In this document: positions 1 through 6,374 of the stretch, piece after piece
Position numbering within the stretch: the stretch's first letter is position 1
Layout of the letters: each line of letters starts with the position of its first letter
From: Marinosulfonomonas sp.
GTDB lineage: Bacteria > Pseudomonadota > Alphaproteobacteria > Rhodobacterales > Rhodobacteraceae
DNA length: 11,409 nucleotides
Direction of reading: 5' to 3'
Assembly: GCA_019090845.1 (NCBI GenBank)
Contig: JAHRVD010000352.1
Span: 1-11,409 of the forward strand
Program-made: the position numbers and the translations under genes
The notes under the pieces: generated by a model
Database searches by the model: none
Seen by the model: the letters and a program-made list of their open reading frames with translations, nothing else
What the model was told of the DNA's origin: nothing

Positions 1-371
1 AAGGCCTGAGCCCAGGGGTGATCGTCGGTCAGCGTCACATGAATTACCGCCGTATGGTGCGCAGGCGTCATCGCAGCCAGCCGTTCTGCCGCCCATCCGG
101 TGACGGCCATCTGCGGCTGCCCGGTGCTTAAGTTTGTGACTGACATATCCTTCCAGGATATTCCCATCCGCAATCCGGTTCCCAGCGCTTTGGAACATGC
201 TTCTTTCGCCGCCCAGCGCTTGGCATAGGTGCCTGCGGTATCGCGCCGCCGTTCGGCTTTGCGTTGCTCAATGTCGGTAAAGACGCGATTGCGAAACCTG
301 TCACCATGGCGATCCAGAACACCCTGAATGCGCTCGATGTTCGCCAGATCAGTTCCAATACCAAGGATCAT
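1..371 (-). CDS. acpS: holo-[acyl-carrier-protein] synthase, cut at its 3' end by the window edge
   Basis: AcpS transfers the 4'-phosphopantetheine arm of CoA to a serine of acyl carrier protein, which activates ACP for fatty acid synthesis in the cytoplasm. The first 123 codons are visible. The N-terminus [15 protein letters not shown] carries the Mg-binding aspartate D8, and [15 protein letters not shown] (about residues 53-66) carries the second conserved acidic residue, E57. Both motifs are typical of the short AcpS-type phosphopantetheinyl transferases of about 120-140 residues, so only a few codons should be missing beyond base 1. The ATG (371-369) overlaps the pdxJ stop as ATGA, so translation is probably coupled to pdxJ. 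From memory of this gene order in Rhodobacterales, lepB and rnc would follow to the left; that is not visible here. Confidence 0.95.
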   Translation of the reverse strand, partial: MILGIGTDLANIERIQGVLDRHGDRFRNRVFTDIEQRKAERRRDTAGTYAKRWAAKEACSKALGTGLRMGISWKDMSVTNLSTGQPQMAVTGWAAERLAAMTPAHHTAVIHVTLTDDHPWAQA

Positions 372-1135
372 GGGATGTCCGCGCGGATTTCATCCATCAG
401 GCGGCGCATCTCGCCAATCGCTGGTTGAATGCCCCTAAATATTGCCTCTCCAATCAGGAAATGCCCGATGTTCAGTTCGACAACTTCCGGAAATGCAGCA
501 AGCGGTTGGACGGTGTCATAGGTGATCCCATGCCCGGCGTGAACCTCCAGCCCCAGTTCATGCGCATGGCGCGCCATTTCTTGCAGCCGACGCAGCTCAC
601 TTTCGCTATCGCCACTCCGTCCCTCGGAATGGGCATCACAATACCGCCCGGCATGCAGTTCAACCACAGCGGCGCCTATTTTATGGGCCGCATCAATTTG
701 CACTTTGTCGGCGGCCACGAAGATTGAAACCCGACAACCAGCGTCGCGAATAGGTGCAATGAAATGCGTCAGCCGGTTTTCATCGCGGGCAACGTCCAGC
801 CCGCCTTCGGTAGTCAATTCTTCGCGTTTTTCAGGAACGATGCAAACGGCGTGCGGGCGATGGCGCAGCGCGATCGCCTGCATTTCATCCGTCGCCGCCA
901 TTTCAAAATTCAACGGGACGCTTAAGGCATCCATCAGGTTATCTATGTCACTGTCAGAGATGTGGCGGCGATCCTCTCGCAGGTGGGCAGTAATGCCATC
1001 TGCGCCGGCTTTCTCGGCCATCAACGCACCACGAACCGGGTCCGGATAAGCGCCACCACGTGCATTTCGCACGGTGGCGATATGATCAATGTTGATCCCC
1101 AGTCGTAAACGGCCAACGGGCTTTATTTCAGACAT
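368..1135 (-). CDS. pdxJ: pyridoxine 5'-phosphate synthase PdxJ
   Basis: PdxJ condenses 3-amino-1-hydroxyacetone 1-phosphate with 1-deoxyxylulose 5-phosphate to form pyridoxine 5'-phosphate, the last ring-forming step of DXP-dependent vitamin B6 synthesis. The 255-residue protein is full length for this TIM-barrel family (about 240-260). Visible signatures are [17 protein letters not shown] (residues 12-28), the active-site stretch HLREDRRHI (51-59), FEMA with E78, [10 protein letters not shown] (158-167), HAGHGI (199-204) and LNIGH (221-225). The ATG at 1135 has a good ribosome site, AAGGAA at 1142-1147, six bases upstream. The gene lies 23 bases after the DUF2062 gene and overlaps acpS by four bases, so all three are likely co-transcribed. 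Identification is secure. Confidence 0.99.
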   Translation of the reverse strand: MSEIKPVGRLRLGINIDHIATVRNARGGAYPDPVRGALMAEKAGADGITAHLREDRRHISDSDIDNLMDALSVPLNFEMAATDEMQAIALRHRPHAVCIVPEKREELTTEGGLDVARDENRLTHFIAPIRDAGCRVSIFVAADKVQIDAAHKIGAAVVELHAGRYCDAHSEGRSGDSESELRRLQEMARHAHELGLEVHAGHGITYDTVQPLAAFPEVVELNIGHFLIGEAIFRGIQPAIGEMRRLMDEIRADIP

Positions 1136-1158
1136 ACCGTATTCCTTTCAACAACTCG

Positions 1159-1809
1159 TCAGTCTGATTGCACCGGCAAATTTGTCTTGGCAATCGCAGC
1201 GCGGCGCCGTTTTTGATACCGCTTCTTCAATCGTTTTATCCGGCTGGTCTGATAAACACTGATAAGCGGACGACTAATCATATAGGCGATCACAGCAACG
1301 ACAACTCCGGGTGCCAGACCGCCGACAAGATAGGGCATAAAAATCCGCTGAAAGAACCAGCCAAGCCTATTCCAATGAGCAACCTCATCAGTGAATATCG
1401 AAGTGAAATTCGTCCAAAGCTCAAGCGAAGCATAGGAAAATGCGCCGATGATGCGCGGCAATGGAATATGCTCGCTAAATCCAAGCATCCATGACCCAAG
1501 TTCCATCGAAATTCCGGCAATGATCGGGAATGTCAGTGGGTTGCCAAAGAATGTCGCCAGAACTGCGGCCAGCATATTGCCCTGCATCACCATCGTTAAC
1601 AGTGCGGCGAACACGATATGAAAACCGAAAAAAGGTGTAAAACAGACAAAGATTCCTGCTGCAATACCCCGCGCAATCTTGTGGGGGGGGTCAGGCAGCC
1701 TGCGCAAACGCAACAGGATATAGCTGACCGCCCGCGACCAGCCGCCGCGCGGATACATCGCCGCTGCGATACTTTGCGTATAAGTGCGCTTAATGCGGCG
1801 TTTGAACAC
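1159..1809 (-). CDS. DUF2062 domain membrane protein
   Basis: This is a 216-residue protein of the DUF2062 family, whose biochemical role is not established. A basic N-terminus with YPRGGW (19-24) and RRLPDPPHKIARG (36-48) leads into hydrophobic segments at about 49-75, 80-108 and 158-180. The conserved core TPFFGFH (58-64) and FFGNPLTFP (87-95) is the family hallmark. The C-terminus (188-206) is strongly basic (IKRLKKRYQKRRR) and probably cytoplasmic. It starts with GTG at 1809-1807, with AGGAG about ten bases upstream; no earlier in-frame start fits, because the rsh stop is only 20 bases away. It sits between rsh and pdxJ as an apparent operon member. A run of eight G on the plus strand (1683-1690) lies inside the gene at the D-P-P-H codons; the frame as given is intact. 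Confidence 0.85.
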   Translation of the reverse strand: MFKRRIKRTYTQSIAAAMYPRGGWSRAVSYILLRLRRLPDPPHKIARGIAAGIFVCFTPFFGFHIVFAALLTMVMQGNMLAAVLATFFGNPLTFPIIAGISMELGSWMLGFSEHIPLPRIIGAFSYASLELWTNFTSIFTDEVAHWNRLGWFFQRIFMPYLVGGLAPGVVVAVIAYMISRPLISVYQTSRIKRLKKRYQKRRRAAIAKTNLPVQSD

Positions 1810-1829
1810 CCTGTGTCGGCTCCTGTGTT

Positions 1830-3947
1830 TTAGGGCTTGCGCCCGAGGTCTCTAAATCTCTGAACCGAGGCAACATCGCTTTCGGCCTCCAGCGCAAGCA
1901 TGATTGCATGCAAATGCTCGATATCGCGCAATTCTACGTCAACAATAAGAAGAAAATAATCCGGCTTTCGGTCAAGAAACAGCAAATCCGAAATATTGGC
2001 CTTTTGTTCACCAATCAAGGTGCAAATTCGCCCCAGAACACCTGCATCATTTCGAATGGTCAGTTTCAGACTGACCGTGTTAACCGCTGGGTGTTTCCCG
2101 CTGTGCCATTGCAGATCGACCCATCTTTCCGGCTGCTCTTCGAGGTCTTCCAAAGCTACGCAGTCGATCGCATGAATAACTATTCCCTGCCCGCGGTAGG
2201 AAATGCCCACAATCCGTTCGCCCGGCGTGGGCTGGCAACACCCGGCACGCCGAAAGGTCTGATCAGGCTGCAACCCAACAACCGCGCGATCCACGTCAAT
2301 TTCTTCGCCACCCTCTGCAAGCTCTGGGTAAAGCAAATGGACGACATCGCGGGCCGACAATTCAGCAGATCCCAAACGCGCCAGCAATTCGTCGGCGTCA
2401 GAAATACTCAGCTGCTTGGCGGCGGTCTTTAGCGCCTTATCTGTCGCCTTTTTCCCGATGTGATCGAACGCAACGCGGGCAAGTTCCCGGCCAAGTTTAA
2501 TGAACCGCTCGCGGTCTTCCTCGCGCAAGGATCGCCGGATTGCAGACTTAGCGCGACCGGTGACAACGATGTCGATCCAGCTCGTTTGCGGTTTTTGGCC
2601 CTCTGCAGTGATAATTTCAATCGACTGCCCGTTTCGAAGACGAGTCCACAGCGGCACACGAATGCCGTCAACCTTAGCCCCAACGCAGCTGTCGCCGATT
2701 CTGGTGTGGATGGAATAAGCATAATCCAGCGGCGTCGCGCCCCGCGGCAATTTCACCACATCACCCTTTGGGCTGAAGCAGAACACCTGATCAGAATACA
2801 TTTCCATTTTGACGTGTTCAAGAAATTCGTCATGGCTGTCGGCCGCGCCAAAACGCTCATTCAGCGTAGAAATCCATTTGACCGGGTCAACAGCAAACGG
2901 ATTTTCCGCCCGCACCCCGTCGCGATAGGCCCAATGCGCTGCCACGCCGGATTCCGCCACCTCATGCATCTGTTGGGTGCGAATTTGCACCTCTACCCGT
3001 TTGCCATCCCGGCCTGATACGGTCGTGTGAATAGATCTATACCCGTTAGATTTGGGCTGGCTGACAAAATCTTTAAACCGTCCCGGAACCGCTCTCCAGC
3101 GACGGTGGATGGCGCCCAGAACCTTATAGCAGTCGCTTTCAGAGCCCGTGATAATCCGAAATCCGTAGATATCAGACAAGCGTGAAAATCCCTGATCCTT
3201 TTCCTGCATCTTGCGCCAGATCGAATAGGGCTTTTTTGCGCGACCAAAAACGTGGGCTTCTATTCCTTCGACTTCCAGTTCGTGGCGGATGTCATGGGTA
3301 ATCTGCTGGATCACGTCGCCCGTTTCACGTTGCAACGTGATGAAATGGCGCATGATTGAGCTTCTTGCTTCGGGATTGAGAACCCTGAATGCGAGATCTT
3401 CTAATTCTTCGCGCATCCAGTGCATTCCCATACGCCCTGCCAAAGGTGCGTAGATATCCATTGTCTCGTGCGCTTTTTGCGCCTGCTTTTGGGGTGGGAC
3501 AGACTTGATCGTCCGCATATTGTGCAAACGGTCCGCCAGTTTCACCAGGATCACGCGCAGGTCCTTGGACATCGCCATGAACAATTTGCGAAAATTCTCG
3601 GCCTGCTGGGTTTCTGTGGAACTTAACTGAAGGTTGGTCAGCTTGGTCACACCATCGACAAACTCGGCAACCTCATCCCCGAAAGTGTCAGCGATTTCAC
3701 CGTAGGTGGATTCTGTGTCCTCGATTGCATCATGCAGCAATGCCGTAATGATCGTCGCATCATCCAGTTGCTGTTCAGTCAGAATTGCCGCGACTGCAAC
3801 GGGATGGGAAAAATATTCCTCGCCGGAATGACGCATCTGCCCTTCGTGCATTTTACGCCCATAATCATAGGCTGCACGTATCTGCTTTTCGTTCGTCCGG
3901 GGATTATAGTTGCGAACCAGCTCGATCAGGTCTTCGACGTCGATCAT
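1830..3947 (-). CDS. rsh: bifunctional (p)ppGpp synthetase/hydrolase, RelA/SpoT homologue
   Basis: Rsh makes and degrades the stringent-response alarmone (p)ppGpp; alphaproteobacteria usually carry one such long enzyme. The 705-residue protein has the full layout. The HD hydrolase domain (about 25-180) has H48, the H72-D73 pair, E76-D77 and LADRLHNMRT (137-146) all present, so hydrolysis should be intact. The synthetase domain (about 230-345) shows RAKKPYSIWRKM (236-247), SDIYGFRI (258-265) with D259, KSNGYRSIHT (299-308) with Y303, and EVQIRT (319-324). A TGS domain covers about 386-447, a paired cysteine motif AGCCQPTPGE lies at 568-577, and an ACT domain covers about 626-697. The ATG at 3947 (MIDVEDLIE) is chosen because the open frame upstream runs backwards through rpoZ and resembles no family member. 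rpoZ ends 34 bases before it and the DUF2062 gene starts 20 bases after it. Confidence 0.98.
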   Translation of the reverse strand: MIDVEDLIELVRNYNPRTNEKQIRAAYDYGRKMHEGQMRHSGEEYFSHPVAVAAILTEQQLDDATIITALLHDAIEDTESTYGEIADTFGDEVAEFVDGVTKLTNLQLSSTETQQAENFRKLFMAMSKDLRVILVKLADRLHNMRTIKSVPPQKQAQKAHETMDIYAPLAGRMGMHWMREELEDLAFRVLNPEARSSIMRHFITLQRETGDVIQQITHDIRHELEVEGIEAHVFGRAKKPYSIWRKMQEKDQGFSRLSDIYGFRIITGSESDCYKVLGAIHRRWRAVPGRFKDFVSQPKSNGYRSIHTTVSGRDGKRVEVQIRTQQMHEVAESGVAAHWAYRDGVRAENPFAVDPVKWISTLNERFGAADSHDEFLEHVKMEMYSDQVFCFSPKGDVVKLPRGATPLDYAYSIHTRIGDSCVGAKVDGIRVPLWTRLRNGQSIEIITAEGQKPQTSWIDIVVTGRAKSAIRRSLREEDRERFIKLGRELARVAFDHIGKKATDKALKTAAKQLSISDADELLARLGSAELSARDVVHLLYPELAEGGEEIDVDRAVVGLQPDQTFRRAGCCQPTPGERIVGISYRGQGIVIHAIDCVALEDLEEQPERWVDLQWHSGKHPAVNTVSLKLTIRNDAGVLGRICTLIGEQKANISDLLFLDRKPDYFLLIVDVELRDIEHLHAIMLALEAESDVASVQRFRDLGRKP

Positions 3948-3965
3948 CTGGCCCGCACCTTTTGG

Positions 3966-3979
3966 GGCGCGAAAGCGCC
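3966..3979 (-). other. short hairpin between rpoZ and rsh
   Basis: In the 34-base gap between rpoZ and rsh, the transcript can fold five perfect G-C pairs (GGCGC with GCGCC) around a four-base UUUC loop. There is no U tract after it, so it is not a classical terminator. The purine-rich AAAAGG that could serve as the rsh ribosome site follows at once. It may mark a processing or translational control point, or be chance in GC-rich DNA. Confidence 0.4.
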
Positions 3980-3981
3980 GG

Positions 3982-4335
3982 TTATTCCTGCCCTTGCGCT
4001 TCCATAAGCGCACGCAACAGGTTTTCTTCTGACATATCATCATCAGCCGGCTTGTCGGCCTCGGCACCCATAAGCAGCGCCATCGCATCTTCTTCGGGCT
4101 CATCAACCTCGATCTGGGTCTGATGGCTTTCGATCATCCGCTCGCGCAACTCGCCGGCAGACTGGGTTTCATCCGCAATCTCGCGCAGCGAAACCACCGG
4201 GTTTTTGTCATTGTCACGCTCGACGGTAATCGGCGAACCCGTAGCAATTTCGCGCGCACGATGCGACGCAAGCATTACCAGTTCAAACCGGTTAGGGACT
4301 TTGTCAACGCAATCTTCAACCGTCACGCGGGCCAT
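3982..4335 (-). CDS. rpoZ: DNA-directed RNA polymerase omega subunit
   Basis: Omega binds the beta-prime subunit and helps RNA polymerase assemble. The 117-residue protein begins [20 protein letters not shown] and continues [13 protein letters not shown] (21-33) and [12 protein letters not shown] (45-56), which is the conserved omega fold. The tail from about residue 75 is acidic ([17 protein letters not shown]), as in other alphaproteobacterial omegas. The ATG at 4335 is chosen over an in-frame TTG at 4347 because GGAGAG at 4340-4345 is an ideal ribosome site for it, and because the family starts with MAR. That N-terminal MAR motif is associated with ppGpp binding site 1 at the omega/beta-prime interface. 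The gene is followed after 34 bases by rsh. Confidence 0.97.
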   Translation of the reverse strand: MARVTVEDCVDKVPNRFELVMLASHRAREIATGSPITVERDNDKNPVVSLREIADETQSAGELRERMIESHQTQIEVDEPEEDAMALLMGAEADKPADDDMSEENLLRALMEAQGQE

Positions 4336-4339
4336 AAAG

Positions 4340-4345
4340 CTCTCC
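4340..4345 (-). promoter_or_regulatory. ribosome binding site that decides the rpoZ start
   Basis: GGAGAG lies four bases upstream of the ATG at 4335. An alternative in-frame TTG at 4347 would overlap this site and add four residues ahead of the conserved MAR start, so the ATG is preferred. Confidence 0.75.
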
Positions 4346-4375
4346 AATCCTTAACAAGGGAGGTGTCGAAAAACG

Positions 4376-4404
4376 TATTTAGGCGTTCCGGTCCTTAAAG
4401 ACAA
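4376..4404 (-). promoter_or_regulatory. candidate sigma70-type promoter for the rpoZ-rsh operon
   Basis: Read on the minus strand, TTGTCT (4404-4399) and TAAATA (4381-4376) are separated by exactly 17 bases in the 82-base folK-rpoZ gap. Four of six -35 and three of six -10 positions match consensus. The predicted start would lie about 35 bases upstream of the rpoZ ATG. The match is moderate; read-through from folK is also possible. Confidence 0.35.
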
Positions 4405-4406
4405 GC

Positions 4407-4418
4407 GCGGAATTCCGC
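4407..4418. repeat. 12-base perfect palindrome at the folK stop codon
   Basis: GCGGAATTCCGC is a perfect 12-base palindrome. Its last base is the final base of the folK stop codon, and it lies just upstream of the candidate rpoZ -35 element. It could be a dyad for a regulator or simple chance. As RNA it could not form a hairpin without losing the central pairs to the loop. Confidence 0.3.
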
Positions 4419-4990
4419 TACCAGACGTCCTTAACGGCCCTTATAGCAGCCAAATCGGGCTTGGGCAGTTGTTGCAGCATCCTGCGCACCGATAATCCGA
4501 GAATCGGGTGATGCCAGTCTGGTGCCACATCCGCCATTGGCACCAACACAAAAGCCCTGTCCTGAAGCCTTGGGTGCGGCACGATCAACTGATCGGGCGT
4601 TTTGCATTTCTGTTGGTCCAGCGACAAGCCATGCCACGCCTGAAAAGTTGCAGTATCGGGCAAGACGCTGCCATCAATTGCAATGATGTCGATGTCGAGC
4701 GTCCGTTCTGACCATCTGGCACCGCGCTTTCGGCCATATTTCGTTTCCGTAGTATGAATCAGGCCCAGTAACGCCTGCGGATCAAGGCGTGTCGAGCACA
4801 GCAGCGCAGCGTTTAAAAAATCGGGCCCCGCATCGGCGGGGAAACACGGCGTTTCATAAAGCTTGCTTTTGGTGATTATGTCGACGCCAGATGCGGACAA
4901 ATCAGCCGTTGCACGGCCAATCGTAGTTGCAACTTCACCCACATCGGACGCGATATTGCCGCCCAGTCCTAAAACGACCATTTCATACAT
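4418..4990 (-). CDS. folK: 6-hydroxymethyl-7,8-dihydropterin pyrophosphokinase (HPPK)
   Basis: FolK transfers pyrophosphate from ATP to 6-hydroxymethyl-dihydropterin, the step before dihydropteroate synthase in folate synthesis. The 190-residue protein shows the N-terminal strand VVLGLGGNI (5-13), DFLNAAL (57-63) with the pterin-contacting asparagine N60, RWSERTLDIDII (92-103) with the two Mg-binding aspartates D99 and D101, and PHPRLQDRAFVLVPMADVAP (138-157). The stretch 104-137 is longer than in E. coli HPPK, which I recall as common in Rhodobacterales. The start is uncertain: ATG at 4990 is taken, ATG at 4981 is nearly as good, and a TTG at 5047 would add an unlikely leader. No strong ribosome site precedes any of them. 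The gene is divergent from the NYN gene and is followed by rpoZ after 82 bases. Confidence 0.96.
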   Translation of the reverse strand: MYEMVVLGLGGNIASDVGEVATTIGRATADLSASGVDIITKSKLYETPCFPADAGPDFLNAALLCSTRLDPQALLGLIHTTETKYGRKRGARWSERTLDIDIIAIDGSVLPDTATFQAWHGLSLDQQKCKTPDQLIVPHPRLQDRAFVLVPMADVAPDWHHPILGLSVRRMLQQLPKPDLAAIRAVKDVW

Positions 4991-5146
4991 GTCTTTTTGT
5001 ACAGGTACGTTACGTTTTTTCCAACATTCTCTTGCGCCTATGAACAAGTCGCCTATTTTCCGAAACAGTTTCGCCGGTTCCCCATTTTAAATATTTTTTT
5101 CACTCACGGATGGCATTGGCGAAATACAAATTTGGAAGGACGACTC
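4991..5146. other. divergent intergenic region between folK and the NYN gene
   Basis: This 156-base spacer must hold the 5' signals of two divergent genes. It has an AT-rich tract at 5086-5099 and the NYN ribosome site at 5134-5140. I could not find a convincing -35/-10 pair for either direction. TTGCGC/TATTTT (plus) and TTGGAA/TACAAA (minus) can be paired at 16-17 bases but are weak. Confidence 0.5.
5134..5140 (+). promoter_or_regulatory. ribosome binding site of the NYN gene
   Basis: GGAAGGA sits six bases before the ATG at 5147. It fixes that start against an upstream in-frame ATG at 4997, which would add a 50-residue leader overlapping the folK start region and unlike the family. Confidence 0.8.
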
Positions 5147-5719
5147 ATGTTTTATCGTGACGAACGGCTTGCGCTGTTCATTGATGGATCGAATCTTTTT
5201 GCTGCGGCCAAGGCATTGGGTTTTGATATTGACTACAAACTTCTGCGTCAGGAATTTATGCGACGCGGAAAAATGCTGCGTGCATTTTATTATACCGCGC
5301 TGCTTGAAAATGACGATTATTCGCCGATCAGACCCCTTGTCGACTGGTTAAATTACAATGGCTTCACGATGGTGACCAAGCCGGCCAAAGAATACATAGA
5401 CAGTCAGGGTCGGCGAAAAGTCAAAGGCAACATGGATATCGAGCTGGCTGTCAACGCCATGGAGCTTGCCCCACATGTCGACCACATGGTTTTGTTTTCG
5501 GGCGACGGTGATTTCCGACCCCTCGTTGAAAGCCTGCAACGTCAGGGCGTGCGTGTATCTGTTGTCTCAACGATCCGATCTCACCCACCAATGATCTCTG
5601 ATGATCTGCGCCGACAGGCCGACAATTTCATCGAACTTGAAGAATTGAAGGACGTCGTTGGGCGCCCGCCGCGCGAGCCACGCGATGATGAAACCTATAC
5701 GGCGGATGCCGAAAGCTAG
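5147..5719 (+). CDS. NYN domain protein, LabA/DUF88 type (predicted RNase fold)
   Basis: This is a 190-residue stand-alone NYN-domain protein. NYN domains share the PIN/FLAP nuclease-like fold and are predicted metal-dependent ribonucleases acting on RNA; substrates of this bacterial branch are largely unknown. The acidic residues expected for metal binding are present: D13 in ALFIDGSNLF (9-18), D97 in KGNMDIELAVNAM (93-105), and D120 and D122 in LFSGDGDFRPLV (116-127). The stretch VRVSVVST (135-142) and the family ending SDDLRRQADNFIEL (151-164) follow. A charged tail rich in E and D (165-190) may be disordered. There is no signal peptide or membrane segment, so it is cytoplasmic. It diverges from folK and converges on the cytochrome gene with a 23-base gap in which no terminator hairpin is visible. 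The function is inferred from the fold family only. Confidence 0.9.
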   Translation: MFYRDERLALFIDGSNLFAAAKALGFDIDYKLLRQEFMRRGKMLRAFYYTALLENDDYSPIRPLVDWLNYNGFTMVTKPAKEYIDSQGRRKVKGNMDIELAVNAMELAPHVDHMVLFSGDGDFRPLVESLQRQGVRVSVVSTIRSHPPMISDDLRRQADNFIELEELKDVVGRPPREPRDDETYTADAES

Positions 5720-5742
5720 ATCTTGTTGCCGTCGGCCTGAAT

Positions 5743-6201
5743 TCAGTTGCTGGCGGCAGCCTTACTTATTTCCGTATGTCGGTCTGCAACCCGCCTTGGC
5801 CAGGTGCTTTTGATGTAGGCGAGAACCTCAAGGATCTGCGTGTCTGACAGGATGTCGCCAAATCCTTTCATGTCAGATTTATAGGTGCCGCCAACCAGCG
5901 CTTGGGTTCCGTATTTGGTTATAAGGAAAAGCTGCGTGTCAGCATGGTGCCAACTGTGGCCCGTTGCATCATGTGGCGGCGCGGGCAATCTGCCGTCTTC
6001 ACCCGCAACTTTCCAGTTTGGCTGGCCTTCAAGGTTATCGCCGTGACAAGCCGCGCATTGCTCACCATAAATCTGTTTTCCGGCGCGTATGGCAGTGCTG
6101 TCCTGATAGGGCAGAATACCTTCCGCATTTAGGGCCGATTGACCGAGAGTGGCAGTGGCAATCACTGCAACCGAAGCAATCAATTTTGCAGGATTTTTCA
6201 T
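5743..6201 (-). CDS. small exported class I c-type cytochrome
   Basis: This is a 152-residue single-haem cytochrome c, an electron carrier predicted to be periplasmic or anchored by an uncleaved leader. A basic start (MKNPAK) and hydrophobic stretch LIASVAVIATATLG (7-20), followed by QSALNA, look like a Sec signal peptide cut near residue 26. The haem site is CAACH (49-53), and the likely distal ligand is M111 in MKGFGDILSD. The middle carries PAPPHDATGHSWHH (73-86) and LITKYGT (93-99), a recurring signature in small bacterial cytochromes c. The ATG at 6201 is chosen because AGAGG (6206-6210) precedes it and the signal peptide begins there; the frame stays open to 6366 but starts there with TTG. 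It diverges from ispH. The redox partner is unknown; no oxidase or dehydrogenase gene lies in the window. Confidence 0.9.
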   Translation of the reverse strand: MKNPAKLIASVAVIATATLGQSALNAEGILPYQDSTAIRAGKQIYGEQCAACHGDNLEGQPNWKVAGEDGRLPAPPHDATGHSWHHADTQLFLITKYGTQALVGGTYKSDMKGFGDILSDTQILEVLAYIKSTWPRRVADRHTEISKAAASN

Positions 6202-6374
6202 GGAGCCTCTTTCTATGATTGCCTCACCCCAAGGGTTTGCCCTTAGTGGAACGTCAACAGCTATAATATCAACCCCTGACGCAAGTGAGGCTGGCAATAA
6301 TTGCAACCACTCTTTAGGAGTAGGCTGGATTTCGCAACACGTCACACCACCGAAGTTTTGGAACAATTACGCCA
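6202..6374. other. divergent intergenic region between the cytochrome gene and ispH
   Basis: At 173 bases this is the longest non-coding stretch in the window. It holds a perfect TATAAT (6262-6267) on the plus strand, flanked by two copies of RTCAAC (6253-6258 and 6268-6273), and a short dyad AAGGG-TTTG-CCCTT (6231-6244). No clear terminator or FNR-type dyad is seen. Confidence 0.5.
6237..6267 (+). promoter_or_regulatory. candidate promoter for ispH
   Basis: A perfect -10 hexamer TATAAT (6262-6267) is preceded by TTGCCC (6237-6242), with a 19-base spacer, two longer than ideal. Transcription would start about 100 bases upstream of the ispH ATG. The dyad AAGGG-TTTG-CCCTT overlaps the -35 element, so a regulator could bind there; this is inference from layout only. 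Confidence 0.25.

Noticed and set aside
1908..3017. Plus-strand open frames of 174 and 185 codons opposite rsh
   Set aside because: They are antisense to the strongly conserved rsh coding sequence, start inside it and show no recognisable domain.
3948..4106. A longer rsh protein of 758 residues beginning inside rpoZ
   Set aside because: The extra 53 residues are read out of frame through the well-conserved end of rpoZ and look like no RelA/SpoT N-terminus; the protein from MIDVEDLIE is full length.
5720..5742. A terminator between the convergent NYN and cytochrome genes
   Set aside because: The 23-base gap has no stem-loop with a T run in either direction.
6202..6366. An N-terminal extension of the cytochrome c frame
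   Set aside because: It starts at TTG almost at the ispH start, and would place 55 residues ahead of a clear signal peptide that has its own ribosome site.
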